The notes under the pieces are model-generated. The model saw only the letters and a program-made list of their open reading frames with translations. It had not been told where the DNA came from and did not search any database. A DNA stretch of 64,000 nucleotides from Paratractidigestivibacter sp003150175 (lineage in GTDB: Bacteria; Actinomycetota; Coriobacteriia; Coriobacteriales; Atopobiaceae), in assembly GCF_964283195.1 (NCBI RefSeq), contig NZ_CAXYLH010000011.1, one strand, 5' to 3'. The translations under genes and the position numbers were made by a program. Shown here piece by piece: positions 51,033 to 59,411 of the stretch (the first letter of the stretch is position 1; every line of letters starts with the position of its first letter).

Positions 51033-53816
51033 ATGACGCTGCGCAACCTCTTTGCCCGCATGGGCGCCGTCGACGCCAGGAACACCAACCCCCAGAGGAG
51101 CACAAAGAAGAGCTCGCGCCCCGCGGCCCAGCAGGACTGGCTGCGCCACGCTGCTGCGGCCGGCCGAGACGAGCTGTTCGCCGAGCTCGGCAGCCGCGAG
51201 GAGGGCCTCGCCGCCGACCAGGTCGAGCGCGCCCGCGAGTTCTACGGCACGAACGCCATGGCCCAGGCGGCCAAGCGCCCGATGCCCCTGCGCTTCCTCG
51301 CCGCGTTCGCCGACCCCTTCACCTACATCCTCGTCTTCATCGCCGCGGTCTCGGTCCTCACCGACTGGGTGTTCGCCTCCGGCGGCGACCGCGACCTCTC
51401 GACCCCGCTGATCATCGGCGCGATGGTCCTCGTCTCGGGCGTGCTGCGCTTCGTTCAGGACGAGAAGAGCACCGTCGCCGCCGAGGCCCTGGCCGAGATG
51501 GTCGAGTCCTGCGCCGAGGTCGAGCGCGACGGCGACGGCGGCAACGAGACCCCCATCGACGAGATCGTCGTCGGGGACGTCGTGCATCTCTCGTCCGGCG
51601 ACGTCGTGCCCGCCGACCTGCGCATCTTTGCCGCGCGCGATCTCTTTGTGAGCCAGGCGTCGCTCACCGGAGAGTCCGAGCCCGTCGAGAAGCGCGCAGA
51701 GCTCGGCGCGGCGGCGCAGGCGGAGGCATCCTCCCTCACCGACCTCGAGGACATCGCCTTCATGGGCTCCACCGTGATCTCGGGCAACGCGCGCGGCGTC
51801 GTCGTGGCCACGGGCGCCCGCACGATGTTCGGCGAGGCAACGGGCACGCTCACCGGGCGCAAGCGCGAGACCTCCTTCGACGCCGGTATCAAGTCGACGA
51901 GTCGCCTGCTCATGCGCCTCATGGTCGTCATGCTGCCCATCGTCTTCGTGATCTCGGGCGTCACCAAGGGCGACTGGGTCTCCGCGCTGCTCTTCTCGCT
52001 GTCCGTTGCGGTCGGGCTCACGCCCGAGATGCTGCCCATGCTCGTGACCACCTGCCTCGGCAAGGGCGCGGTCGACCTCAGCCGCGACCACGTGATCGTC
52101 AAGCGCCTCGACGCCATCCAGGACCTCGGCGCCGTCGACGTTCTGTGCACGGACAAGACGGGCACCCTCACCGAGGACCGCATCGTGCTCGAGCGCCACC
52201 TCGACGTCAACGGCCGCGAGAACGCGCGCGTGCTGCGCTACGCGTTTCTCAACAGCTATTTCTCGACCGGCGTGAAGAACCTCGTGGACGCCGCGATCGT
52301 GGAGCGGGCCCTCGCCGAGGGCACCGACGAGGTCGGCGCCGTGACCAACGGGACCGCCGTCACCGCCGAGGAGCTCGCCTGCCGCTACCACAGCATCGAC
52401 GAGCTGCCGTTCGACTTCGAGCGCAGGCGCCTCTCGGTCGTCGTGGGCGACGCGGACGGCCGCACCCGCATGGTGACCAAGGGCGCCCTCGAGGAGGTGC
52501 TCGCCGTGTGCACCGAGGTCGAGGTCGACGGGCGGGTGCTGCCGCTCACCGACGAGCTGGTCGCGCACGTCGTCGAGCAGGGCGCGGCGCTCGCGGACGA
52601 GGGTATGCGCGTGCTCGGCGTGGCCCGCAAGGACGAGCCCGCGGGAACCGGCTCGCTCACCGTCGAGGACGAGCGCGACATGGTCCTCATCGGCTACCTC
52701 GCCTTCCTCGATCCGCCCAAGGAGAGCTCCGCGGCCGCCGTCCGCGCCCTCGCGGCCCACGGCGTGGCCACGAAGGTCCTCACCGGCGACTCCCCGCGCG
52801 TCGCGACGCACGTCTGCCGCGCGATCGGCATCCCCGCCGAGCGCGTCCTCGACGGCAACGAGGTCGAGGCCATGGACGACGGGCAGCTCGCCGCCGCCGT
52901 CCAGGAGGTGAGCATCTTCGCCAAGCTCTCCCCCGCCCAGAAGGCGCGCGTCGTCTCCGCGCTGCGCGGGCTCGGCCATGCCGTCGCGTACATGGGCGAC
53001 GGCGTGAACGACGCCGCCGCCATGCGCGAGAGCGACTGCGGGATCTCCGTGGACTCCGCCGTCGACGTCGCGCGCGAGGCCGCCGACATCATCCTGCTCG
53101 AGAAGGACCTCATGGTCCTCGAGCACGGCATCGAGTGCGGCCGCAGGACCCACGCGAACATGATCAAGTACGTGAAGATGACGGTGAGCTCAAACTTCGG
53201 GAACATCTTCTCCGTCCTGGTCGCGGCGCTCTTCCTCCCGTTCCTCCCCATGACGGCGGTGCAGCTGCTGCTGCTCAACCTGATCTACGACCTCACCTGC
53301 ACGGCCGTGCCCTGGGACAACGTGGACGACGAGGCGATCGCGCGCCCGCGCCGCTGGGACACCGCCTCGGTGCGTCGCTTCATGGTCGCCTTCGGGCCCC
53401 TAAGCTCGGTCTTCGACATCCTCACCTTCGCAGGTCTGTTCTGGGTCGTGTGCCCCGCCGTCGCGGGCAGCGCCTGGGGCGCGCTCGACGCTGCCGGCCA
53501 GGCCTTGTTCGTCGGCACGTTCCAGGCCGGCTGGTTCGTCGAGAGCATGCTGACGCAGACCCTCGTCGTGCACCTGATCCGCACCGAGAAGACCCCGTTC
53601 ATCGGCAGCCGCGCCGCATGGCCGCTCTGCGCGCTGGGCGCCTCTGGCATCGCCGTCGCGTGCGCCCTGCCCTTCACGCCGATGGGCGCCGCGCTCGACT
53701 TCTGCGCGCTGCCGGGCGCGTTCTGGGCGCTTCTCGCCGTCATGGTCGCCGGCTACGCCGCCGTCGTCTGCCTCGCAAAGAGACGCTACCTGCGCCGCAA
53801 CGACTCCCTCCTGTAA
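51033..53816 (+). CDS. mgtA: P-type ATPase, magnesium importer (MgtA/MgtB type, P3B)
   Basis: 927-residue membrane pump. Actuator motif LTGESEPV, phosphorylation motif DKTGT with D374, and hinge motif GDGVNDAAAM are present; membrane helices near 90-150, 300-350 and six at the C-terminus (about 720-925). The N-terminal extension and ADPFTYILVFIAAVSVLTDW and FSLSVAVGLTPEMLPMLV blocks mark the Mg-transporting branch. Imports Mg across the cytoplasmic membrane under limitation. TGAGGTGCGCC precedes the ATG. Preceded by a leader ORF and terminator that probably respond to Mg or translation state. A palindrome copy follows its stop. Confidence 0.93.
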   Translation: MTLRNLFARMGAVDARNTNPQRSTKKSSRPAAQQDWLRHAAAAGRDELFAELGSREEGLAADQVERAREFYGTNAMAQAAKRPMPLRFLAAFADPFTYILVFIAAVSVLTDWVFASGGDRDLSTPLIIGAMVLVSGVLRFVQDEKSTVAAEALAEMVESCAEVERDGDGGNETPIDEIVVGDVVHLSSGDVVPADLRIFAARDLFVSQASLTGESEPVEKRAELGAAAQAEASSLTDLEDIAFMGSTVISGNARGVVVATGARTMFGEATGTLTGRKRETSFDAGIKSTSRLLMRLMVVMLPIVFVISGVTKGDWVSALLFSLSVAVGLTPEMLPMLVTTCLGKGAVDLSRDHVIVKRLDAIQDLGAVDVLCTDKTGTLTEDRIVLERHLDVNGRENARVLRYAFLNSYFSTGVKNLVDAAIVERALAEGTDEVGAVTNGTAVTAEELACRYHSIDELPFDFERRRLSVVVGDADGRTRMVTKGALEEVLAVCTEVEVDGRVLPLTDELVAHVVEQGAALADEGMRVLGVARKDEPAGTGSLTVEDERDMVLIGYLAFLDPPKESSAAAVRALAAHGVATKVLTGDSPRVATHVCRAIGIPAERVLDGNEVEAMDDGQLAAAVQEVSIFAKLSPAQKARVVSALRGLGHAVAYMGDGVNDAAAMRESDCGISVDSAVDVAREAADIILLEKDLMVLEHGIECGRRTHANMIKYVKMTVSSNFGNIFSVLVAALFLPFLPMTAVQLLLLNLIYDLTCTAVPWDNVDDEAIARPRRWDTASVRRFMVAFGPLSSVFDILTFAGLFWVVCPAVAGSAWGALDAAGQALFVGTFQAGWFVESMLTQTLVVHLIRTEKTPFIGSRAAWPLCALGASGIAVACALPFTPMGAALDFCALPGAFWALLAVMVAGYAAVVCLAKRRYLRRNDSLL

Positions 53817-53818
53817 GA

Positions 53819-53851
53819 AATGACGAAAAGGGACAGTCCCTTTTCGTCATT
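53819..53851. repeat. Dispersed palindrome, copy 7
   Basis: Lies exactly between the mgtA stop and the minus-strand stop of the decayed hydratase gene, with near-symmetric extension (GTAAGAAATGACG and CGTCATTTACTTGAC). Likely bidirectional terminator. Confidence 0.93.
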
Positions 53852-54526
53852 TACTTGACCGTGAACTCCACGGAGCCGAAGGGGCCGTCGTACTCGACGA
53901 CCCACTTGCCCGCCTCGAGCATCGGCGGGACAAAGACGGTGCCGACCGATGCGTGCATGCCGCGCTTGAAGCTCTTGCCCTGGCTGGCTAGCTTGCCGAC
54001 GAGCCACTGCATCGAGTTCACCGGGTTGCCGAGGACCTCGGACGTCTTGCCCTGCTTGACGAGCTGCCCGTCGTGGTAGCACTTGCCGGTGTAGCCGGCC
54101 ATGCCCTCGACCGTGAGCTCGGCGCCGTCGACCGGCGTGCCGTAGACGACATAGCCGCCCACCGCGCAGTCGCTCATCACGAGGCACTTGGAGAGCGAGG
54201 GGAACCACTTCGCGAAGCGCGAGTCGGGCACCTCCATGTCCGCCGCGACGGTGCAGTTGGCGAGCAGCTCCTCGGGCGTCATGGAAGCGTCGAGGTCGCG
54301 CTTGGCCGTGAAGCATAGCTCGCACTCGAGCAGGGGCTCGTTGAGGTGGGCGAGCTCGAGCGTGCACGGTGTAGGCGGTGTCGTCGTCGGTGACGACGCC
54401 CTCCCAGTCCGCCATGGTGAGCGGCTTGTTCTCCAGGCCGTAGAAGTTGTTGCGGTACGCCTGGTAGAGGGCCTCGGCGAGCTCGGACTGACGGGCGTTG
54501 AGGGTGGTGGAATCGGTGCTGGACAT
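53851..54526 (-). pseudogene. 2-keto-4-pentenoate hydratase (MhpD family), internally deleted
   Basis: N-terminal part MSSTDSTTLNARQSELAEAL to GVVTDDDTAYTV is in one frame (start after AGGAG). From about 54364 the family sequence resumes in another frame at LELAHLNEPLLECELCFTAK and continues to the stop with the RFAKWFPSLSKCLVMSD and VLGNPVNSMQWLVGKLA blocks. Compared with the usual 260 or so residues, roughly 35-40 residues that carry the R..GFKIGLTS-type region are missing, so both a deletion and a frameshift are present. A functional enzyme is unlikely. The isoleucine leader lies upstream on the same strand. Confidence 0.85.
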
Positions 54527-54562
54527 GATGTTCTCCTTTTTCTCAGCTGATTGTTGTTTGCG

Positions 54563-54595
54563 GATGACGAAAAGGGACTGTCCCTTTTCGTCATT
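54563..54595. repeat. Dispersed palindrome, copy 8
   Basis: 36 bases upstream of the hydratase start, between it and the leader attenuator. Here the hairpin lies in a leader, not after a gene, so it could end transcripts coming from the leader. Confidence 0.93.
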
Positions 54596-54600
54596 TCCCT

Positions 54601-54690
54601 GATGGGCAGCCGATCAAAGAAGAAGACCGGGTACTGCGCACGGCAGCAACCGGTCTTTGCATCCCAGCACTGCCCGTCAAGGACGGGCAG
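54601..54690 (-). terminator. Attenuator hairpins after the isoleucine leader peptide
   Basis: In transcript order: CTGCCCGTC / GACGGGCAG (54690-54670, perfect 9 bp), then AAGACCGG / CCGGTCTT (54657-54623, with an inner CTGC/GCAG stem) followed by CTTCTTT, a terminator. A further GGCTGCCCATC (54611-54601) could pair with GACGGGCAG in place of the first stem. This is the usual layout of amino-acid attenuators. Confidence 0.75.
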
Positions 54691-54709
54691 CCAATATGTG
54701 GCGACCCGC

Positions 54710-54754
54710 CTAGCGAATAATGCTGCTAATAATTCGTGCCTGCAGGTAGCTCAT
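54710..54754 (-). CDS. Isoleucine-rich leader peptide (orphan ilv-type attenuator)
   Basis: Fourteen residues, MSYLQARIISSIIR, with four Ile codons (all ATT) near the end and GAGAGGAAA as ribosome site. Two hairpins follow, the second a terminator. Such peptides sense charged tRNA-Ile by ribosome stalling, usually before ilvB or ilv operons. Here no ilv gene follows: the next features are a palindrome copy and a decayed hydratase gene. leuB lies upstream on the same strand. Confidence 0.75.
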   Translation of the reverse strand: MSYLQARIISSIIR

Positions 54755-54878
54755 TGCGTTTCCTCTCGTCATGCGCCCCTCTTGGGCGCGTGGTGACCAT
54801 TGCGGCCCTTTGAGCGCGGGAATCAACCCTCATCCCGTAACTATTATGTTTCGCGAAAGTCGACAGCTGTTGGAACGA

Positions 54879-54911
54879 AATGACGAAAAGGGACTGTCCC
54901 TTCTCGTCATT
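54879..54911. repeat. Dispersed palindrome, copy 9
   Basis: Overlaps the leuB stop (TAA on minus, 54912-54910) and should terminate the leuDB message. One change from the common form (CTTCTCG). Confidence 0.93.
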
Positions 54912-56022
54912 AGAGGGCGGCGACGACGCGGTCGCCCATGGCGGCGGTGCCGAGGATGTGGTCGGCGGGGGTGTCCTCGTCGGCGATGTCGCGGGTGCGC
55001 CAGCCCTCGTCGAGGACGCGCTCCACGGCCGACTCGATCCAGCCGGCCTCCTCGGTCATGTCGAGGGCGTAGGTGAGCAGCATGCCCGCCGAGAGGATCT
55101 GCGCGAGCGGGTTGGCGACGCCCTGGCCCGCGATGTCGGGGGCGGAGCCGGCGCTCGGCTCGAAGAGGCTCACGCCGTCGCCGAGCGAGGCGGAGGCGAG
55201 CATGCCGAGCGAGCCCGTGATCTGCGCGGCCTCGTCCGAGAGGATATCGCCGAACATGTTTTCGGTCACGACGACGTCGAAGTCGGCCGGGCGGTTGATG
55301 AGCTGCATCGCGGTGTTGTCCACGAGCAGGTCCTCGAGCTCCACGTCCGGGTACTCCTCGTCGTGGACGCGGTGGACGATCTCGCGCCACATGCGGGAGG
55401 TCTCGAGCACGTTGCGCTTGTCCACGCTCGTGACCTTGTTCCTGCGCTTGCGGGCCGCCTCGAAGGCCTGGCGCGCGATGCGCTCGACCTCGTACTCGCG
55501 GTACTCCATCACGTCGTAGGCGCGCTGGCCGCGGCCGCCGTCGGCGCCCGCGCCCTCCTCGCCGTAGAAGCGCTCGCGGCGCCCGAAGTAGATGCCGCCG
55601 GTGAGCTCGCGGACGAGCACCATGTCGACCCCGCGGATGACCTCGGGGCGCAACGTGGAGGCGCCGGCGAGGGCGTCGTAGATCTTCACGGGACGCAGGT
55701 TGGTGTAGAGGCCCAGCCCCTTGCGGATGCGCAGGAGCCCCTGCTCCGGGCGCGGGGCGTTGGGGTCGGTGGAGTCCCACTTCGGGCCGCCCACGCTGGC
55801 AAGAAGGACCGCGTCGGCGGCCTTCGCGGCCTCGAGGGTCTCGTCGGGCAGCGGGTCGGCGCACGCGTCGATGGCGGCGCCGCCGATCAAGTGGTCCTCG
55901 AACACGAACTCGACGTCGGCCTTCCGCCCCACGGCGGCGAGGACCTTCTTGCCCTCGGCGATGATCTCGGGGCCGATGCCGTCGCCCGGCAGGCAGCAGA
56001 TCCGGTAGGTCTTCGATGCCAT
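54910..56022 (-). CDS. leuB: 3-isopropylmalate dehydrogenase
   Basis: 370 residues, NAD-dependent oxidative decarboxylase in leucine synthesis. Visible blocks: CLPGDGIGPEI, LLRIRKGLGLYTNLRP, RELTGGIYFG (substrate Arg/Tyr), VDNTAMQL, NMFGDILSDEA and GSLGMLASASLG (NAD loop). Starts 2 bases after the leuD stop with AAGGG inside the leuD end, so translation is coupled. Its stop is part of a palindrome copy. Last gene of the leuDB unit. Confidence 0.97.
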   Translation of the reverse strand: MASKTYRICCLPGDGIGPEIIAEGKKVLAAVGRKADVEFVFEDHLIGGAAIDACADPLPDETLEAAKAADAVLLASVGGPKWDSTDPNAPRPEQGLLRIRKGLGLYTNLRPVKIYDALAGASTLRPEVIRGVDMVLVRELTGGIYFGRRERFYGEEGAGADGGRGQRAYDVMEYREYEVERIARQAFEAARKRRNKVTSVDKRNVLETSRMWREIVHRVHDEEYPDVELEDLLVDNTAMQLINRPADFDVVVTENMFGDILSDEAAQITGSLGMLASASLGDGVSLFEPSAGSAPDIAGQGVANPLAQILSAGMLLTYALDMTEEAGWIESAVERVLDEGWRTRDIADEDTPADHILGTAAMGDRVVAAL

Positions 56023-56024
56023 GG

Positions 56025-56531
56025 CTACTCGCCCTTCCGCTCCGCGAGGACGCGCTTGGTGCGCGCCACGAGGCCGCCGTCGTTGATGATCTCCTGGATG
56101 AAGGGCGGGAACGGCTGCGCATGGAAGACGGCGCCCGTGGTCTCGTCCGTGATGGTGCCGGTGTCCGCGTCGACGTCGACGACGTCGCCCTCGCTGATGG
56201 CGTCGACCGCCTCGGGGCACTCGAGGATGGGCAGGCCCATGTTGATCGAGTTGCGGTAGAAGATGCGCGCGAAGGACTTGGCGATGACGCAGCTCACGCC
56301 CGCGGCCTTGATGGCCACCGGGGCGTGCTCGCGCGAGGAGCCGCAGCCGAAGTTCTCGTCGGCGACGATGATGTCGCCGGGCTTCACGCGGTCGACGAAG
56401 GTGGTGTCGAGGTCCTCAAGGCAGTGCTTGGCGAGCTCGGCGGGGTCGGAGGTGTTGAGGTAGCGGGCCGGGATGATGACATCGGTGTCGATGTCGCGGC
56501 CGTAGCGGAAGACGGTTCCCTTGAACTGCAC
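56025..56531 (-). CDS. leuD: 3-isopropylmalate dehydratase small subunit
   Basis: 168 residues forming the swivelling domain that pairs with LeuC to isomerise 2- to 3-isopropylmalate. DIDTDVIIPARYL at the N-terminus and the ENFGCGSSREHAP loop are characteristic. GTG start with AAAGGA upstream. Unlike the usual leuC-leuD pair, the two subunit genes are separated here by the phosphoesterase and BMP-fusion genes (about 2.9 kb). Confidence 0.97.
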   Translation of the reverse strand: MQFKGTVFRYGRDIDTDVIIPARYLNTSDPAELAKHCLEDLDTTFVDRVKPGDIIVADENFGCGSSREHAPVAIKAAGVSCVIAKSFARIFYRNSINMGLPILECPEAVDAISEGDVVDVDADTGTITDETTGAVFHAQPFPPFIQEIINDGGLVARTKRVLAERKGE

Positions 56532-56621
56532 GGCGATTCCTTTCGTTGGCGCGGTTTCGGGCCAGTGTTCCTATTGTAGCGAACACCGCCGCGCATCCGC
56601 CCGCCGGCCCGCCGCTCCCCG

Positions 56622-57296
56622 CTAATGCAGCTTGAGGTCGTGTCTGACGACCTGCGAGTTCAGCCACGCGGCGCGCCAGCCGCGATTCCAGCCGCCCTCC
56701 CCCTCGATGTCGAGGACGGTGTATCCGCAGGCATTGACCACCGTCGTGCCGCAGGGCATCTGCCGCTCGCGCTTGAAGGAGGGGTCGTAGCCCTTGTGCA
56801 CGTGGCCGTGGACCATGTAGCCGGGCCGCCAGCGCCCGAGCAGGTCGTCGAAGCACTCGAAGCCGCGGTGCGGAAGGTCCTCGAGGTCGCCCACCCCGCG
56901 CGCGGGCGCGTGCGTGAGCAGGACGTCGACGCCGCCCGCGAGCCGGATCTTCGCCTGGAGCCTCTGGGCCCGGCGGGCCATCTCGCGCTCGCTGTACATG
57001 TTCGCCCCGTCGCGGTAGCGCATCGAGCCGCCGAGGCCCGCGACGCGCAGCCCCCGGTACACGTAGACCTCATCCTCGACGCACAAGCAGCCGCCCGGCG
57101 CGCGGCGGGCGTACCCGTCGTCGTGGTTGCCGCGCACGTACAGCAGGGGCTTATTGGTCACGGTCACGAGGAACTCGAGGTAGTCCGGGTCGAGGTCGCC
57201 CGCCGAGAGTATGAGGTCGACGTCGCCGAAGCGCTTCTCGCTATAGAAGTCCCACAGGCAGCGCTCCTCGACGTCGGCGATGGCGAGCACCTTCAT
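56622..57296 (-). CDS. Metallophosphoesterase, calcineurin-like
   Basis: 224 residues. Metal-site motifs: VLAIADVEE (Asp), LSAGDLDPDYLEFL (GDxD), VRGNHDD (GNHD), LLTHAPARG and VHGHVHKGY. The first motif has ADVEE where most have DxH, so one metal ligand differs. Cytosolic phosphoesterase of the YfcE/Icc-like group; substrate may be a cyclic nucleotide or phosphodiester. Its ATG overlaps the TGA of the BMP-fusion gene (ATGA), so they are tightly coupled and probably act together, perhaps in nucleotide or nucleoside handling. Confidence 0.82.
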   Translation of the reverse strand: MKVLAIADVEERCLWDFYSEKRFGDVDLILSAGDLDPDYLEFLVTVTNKPLLYVRGNHDDGYARRAPGGCLCVEDEVYVYRGLRVAGLGGSMRYRDGANMYSEREMARRAQRLQAKIRLAGGVDVLLTHAPARGVGDLEDLPHRGFECFDDLLGRWRPGYMVHGHVHKGYDPSFKRERQMPCGTTVVNACGYTVLDIEGEGGWNRGWRAAWLNSQVVRHDLKLH

Positions 57297-59245
57297 CGGC
57301 CCGTCGCCCCCATCGCGCGCGCCGCGGCGACGGCGGCCGCCTCCGCGTCGGCGTCGTCGGGCAGCGACCCCTCCACGTTGTCGGCGAGCCACGTCATGCC
57401 CACGACCTCCGCGCTGGGAAGCGGCGGGAACCCGGCGAGCTGGACCACGCCCTGCTGGCTGTGGAGCTCGCCGGCGAAGGGATGGATGGTGCCGGCGACG
57501 ATGCCCTCGTGGAGCATCCGCACGAGCTTCTTCGTCTGGTACGGCAGCCCCGGCGAGAGGCGCACGTCGATGACGCCGGAGCCCATGCCGTACCAGTAGC
57601 TCACGGCCCGGGCGTCATCGCCGCTCGTCTCGGCATCCCATGAGCCGTGCAGGAGGCTGCGCACGATGAGCTCGTAGTAGCGGTCCCAGTGCCACACGGG
57701 CCAGGCGATGTCCTCGAGCGAGCCGCCGCGCAGCCGGTGCAGGCCGTAGGCGCCCCCGTCGGCGTAGGGCCCCGCGACGTCGGAGCCGCTCATCACCGAG
57801 AGCCCGCGGCCGCGCATGAGCGCCGCGAGGTCGCCCGCCCCCTCGGGCGGGTAGACGAGGACGACCCGGGCCTCCGGGTCCATGAGCTCGGCGCCAACGG
57901 CGAAGGCGTTGATCTCGGCCACCGAGCCGAGGTTTCGGCTGTTCACGCGGTAGCCGATGCGGTGGTTGTCGGCCATGCTCGCCGCGAGCGCGCCGAGGAG
58001 GAACTTTGCCTCGTACATTTTTCCGTAGTAGGAGCGCACGGAGTGGTGCGGCAAGCCGATGGAGCAGTTGAGGAACCGCACGTCGGGGTACTGGATCGCC
58101 GCCTTGACCGTGAAGTCCATGAGCGTCGGCGCGGTCGTGAAGACGACGTCGGCGCCGTTGGCCGCCGCGGCGTCCACGGCGTCCATGAAGCTGTCCTCGT
58201 AGGAGCGGTTCTCGTAGACCGAGGTGCGCACGATGCCGCCGAAGTAGCGCTCGATGTGCTGACGGCCGAGGTCGTGGACGTAGGCCCAGGCGGACTCGGA
58301 GCAAGGGCGCTCGTGGATGAACGCGACGCGCAGCGGGCGGCGGGCGGAGTAGGCCGTCTTGCCCATAAAGAAGCCCAGCACGCCGCGCGAGGGGGCCGCC
58401 GCGGGGTCCTCCTCCCCCTGCGACGCGGGCTCCTCGACGAGGTCGACGCGCTCGCCGTCGGCGCGGCCCTCCATGACGAGCTCGCGCCAGATCTTTCCCA
58501 GGCGGTCGACGACGATGGAGGACGCGAGGTCGAGCAGGCGATCCTGCGTGTACACGCCCAGGTAGATGAGCATGGCGTCGGCGGGGGTGATGTCCAGGTG
58601 GTCGCCGCCGGCGCGCACATAGGCGCTCTTGAAGAACGAGAAGGTCTGGTGGAGGTAGCTCACGGCCTCGCGCGGCCACTTCTGCGAGAGGTCGCGCCCG
58701 AAGCGGCGCGCGAGCCTCCGGTAGCTGCCCTCGTGCGAGAGCTCGATGTCGTAGAGCGGGCAGGCGCGCCAGAACTCGCAGAACTCGCCGTACATGCGCG
58801 TCTCATGCGTGTTCCACCTGCTCGGGTACAGCCGCGTGACCTCGGCCGTCACCGCGGGGGCTCCCAGGTACTTGAGCACGCTCACGCGTTTATTGCCCTC
58901 TTGCACGTAGAAGCGGTGCATGAACTCGATGACCACGATGGGGTCGCGGTAGCCCTCGCTCACCTGGATGTCGTAGAGGTTCGACCACTTGGTCGCGAAC
59001 TCGGAGCCCGCCTCGAGCAGGGGCATGAAGGTGCGGCTAAAGGCGACCTGCCGGCCCCTCGTGACGGTGCCGACCACCATGTCGAGCGGGATGTCCACGA
59101 GTCCGGCCTTCTCTCTGCCGGCGCAGAGTCCCTCGTCGACGAGGGAGTCCAGGTCGGTGAGGTAGGGGTGGCGGCCCTCCGACGCGGCGCGCCTGCGGTC
59201 GCGCTCACCGCGCTTGAGGGCTTTCTTGTATTCCTCGATGGACAT
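57293..59245 (-). CDS. Cytosolic BMP-domain protein with N-terminal ParB-like domain
   Basis: 650 residues and no signal peptide. Residues about 49-140 resemble the ParB/sulfiredoxin-like fold (VDIPLDMVVGTVTRGRQVAF; VQEGNKRVSVLKYLG has the GNKR pattern). A helical middle follows. Residues about 345-610 match the basic membrane protein (BMP) fold that binds nucleosides in surface lipoproteins: VAFIHERPCSESAWAYVHDLG, GADVVFTTAPTLMDFTVKAA. As a cytosolic fusion it is more likely an intracellular ligand sensor than a transport receptor. Coupled by ATGA to the phosphoesterase gene. No helix-turn-helix recognised. Confidence 0.75.
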   Translation of the reverse strand: MSIEEYKKALKRGERDRRRAASEGRHPYLTDLDSLVDEGLCAGREKAGLVDIPLDMVVGTVTRGRQVAFSRTFMPLLEAGSEFATKWSNLYDIQVSEGYRDPIVVIEFMHRFYVQEGNKRVSVLKYLGAPAVTAEVTRLYPSRWNTHETRMYGEFCEFWRACPLYDIELSHEGSYRRLARRFGRDLSQKWPREAVSYLHQTFSFFKSAYVRAGGDHLDITPADAMLIYLGVYTQDRLLDLASSIVVDRLGKIWRELVMEGRADGERVDLVEEPASQGEEDPAAAPSRGVLGFFMGKTAYSARRPLRVAFIHERPCSESAWAYVHDLGRQHIERYFGGIVRTSVYENRSYEDSFMDAVDAAAANGADVVFTTAPTLMDFTVKAAIQYPDVRFLNCSIGLPHHSVRSYYGKMYEAKFLLGALAASMADNHRIGYRVNSRNLGSVAEINAFAVGAELMDPEARVVLVYPPEGAGDLAALMRGRGLSVMSGSDVAGPYADGGAYGLHRLRGGSLEDIAWPVWHWDRYYELIVRSLLHGSWDAETSGDDARAVSYWYGMGSGVIDVRLSPGLPYQTKKLVRMLHEGIVAGTIHPFAGELHSQQGVVQLAGFPPLPSAEVVGMTWLADNVEGSLPDDADAEAAAVAAARAMGATGR

Positions 59246-59411
59246 AGGCTTGCCTCGGCTCCTTCTGGTGATCGGCGGCGCTAGTTTAGCATGTTCAAAC
59301 ATGTTGATGGACGATGAGACGCCCGGTTGCCCGCCATACTCGCACGAGCGGACAGAGAAGCGCCCCGGCATCCGCGGTGGACGCCGGGGCGCTCGCGCTC
59401 TGCATCCCTGC
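59246..59411. other. 166-base gap with an 11-bp-stem hairpin
   Basis: Between leuC and the BMP-fusion gene. AGCGCCCCGGC and GCCGGGGCGCT (59359-59393) form a strong stem just after leuC but lack a T run, so termination may be partial. TTCAAACATG near 59295-59304 is AT-rich and could be a promoter part for the BMP gene. Confidence 0.45.

Noticed and set aside
50828..54079. A 1083-codon open frame overlapping mgtA in another frame
   Set aside because: Arg/His/Pro-rich, no ribosome site, and follows the third-position GC of the true gene; a chance frame in GC-rich DNA.
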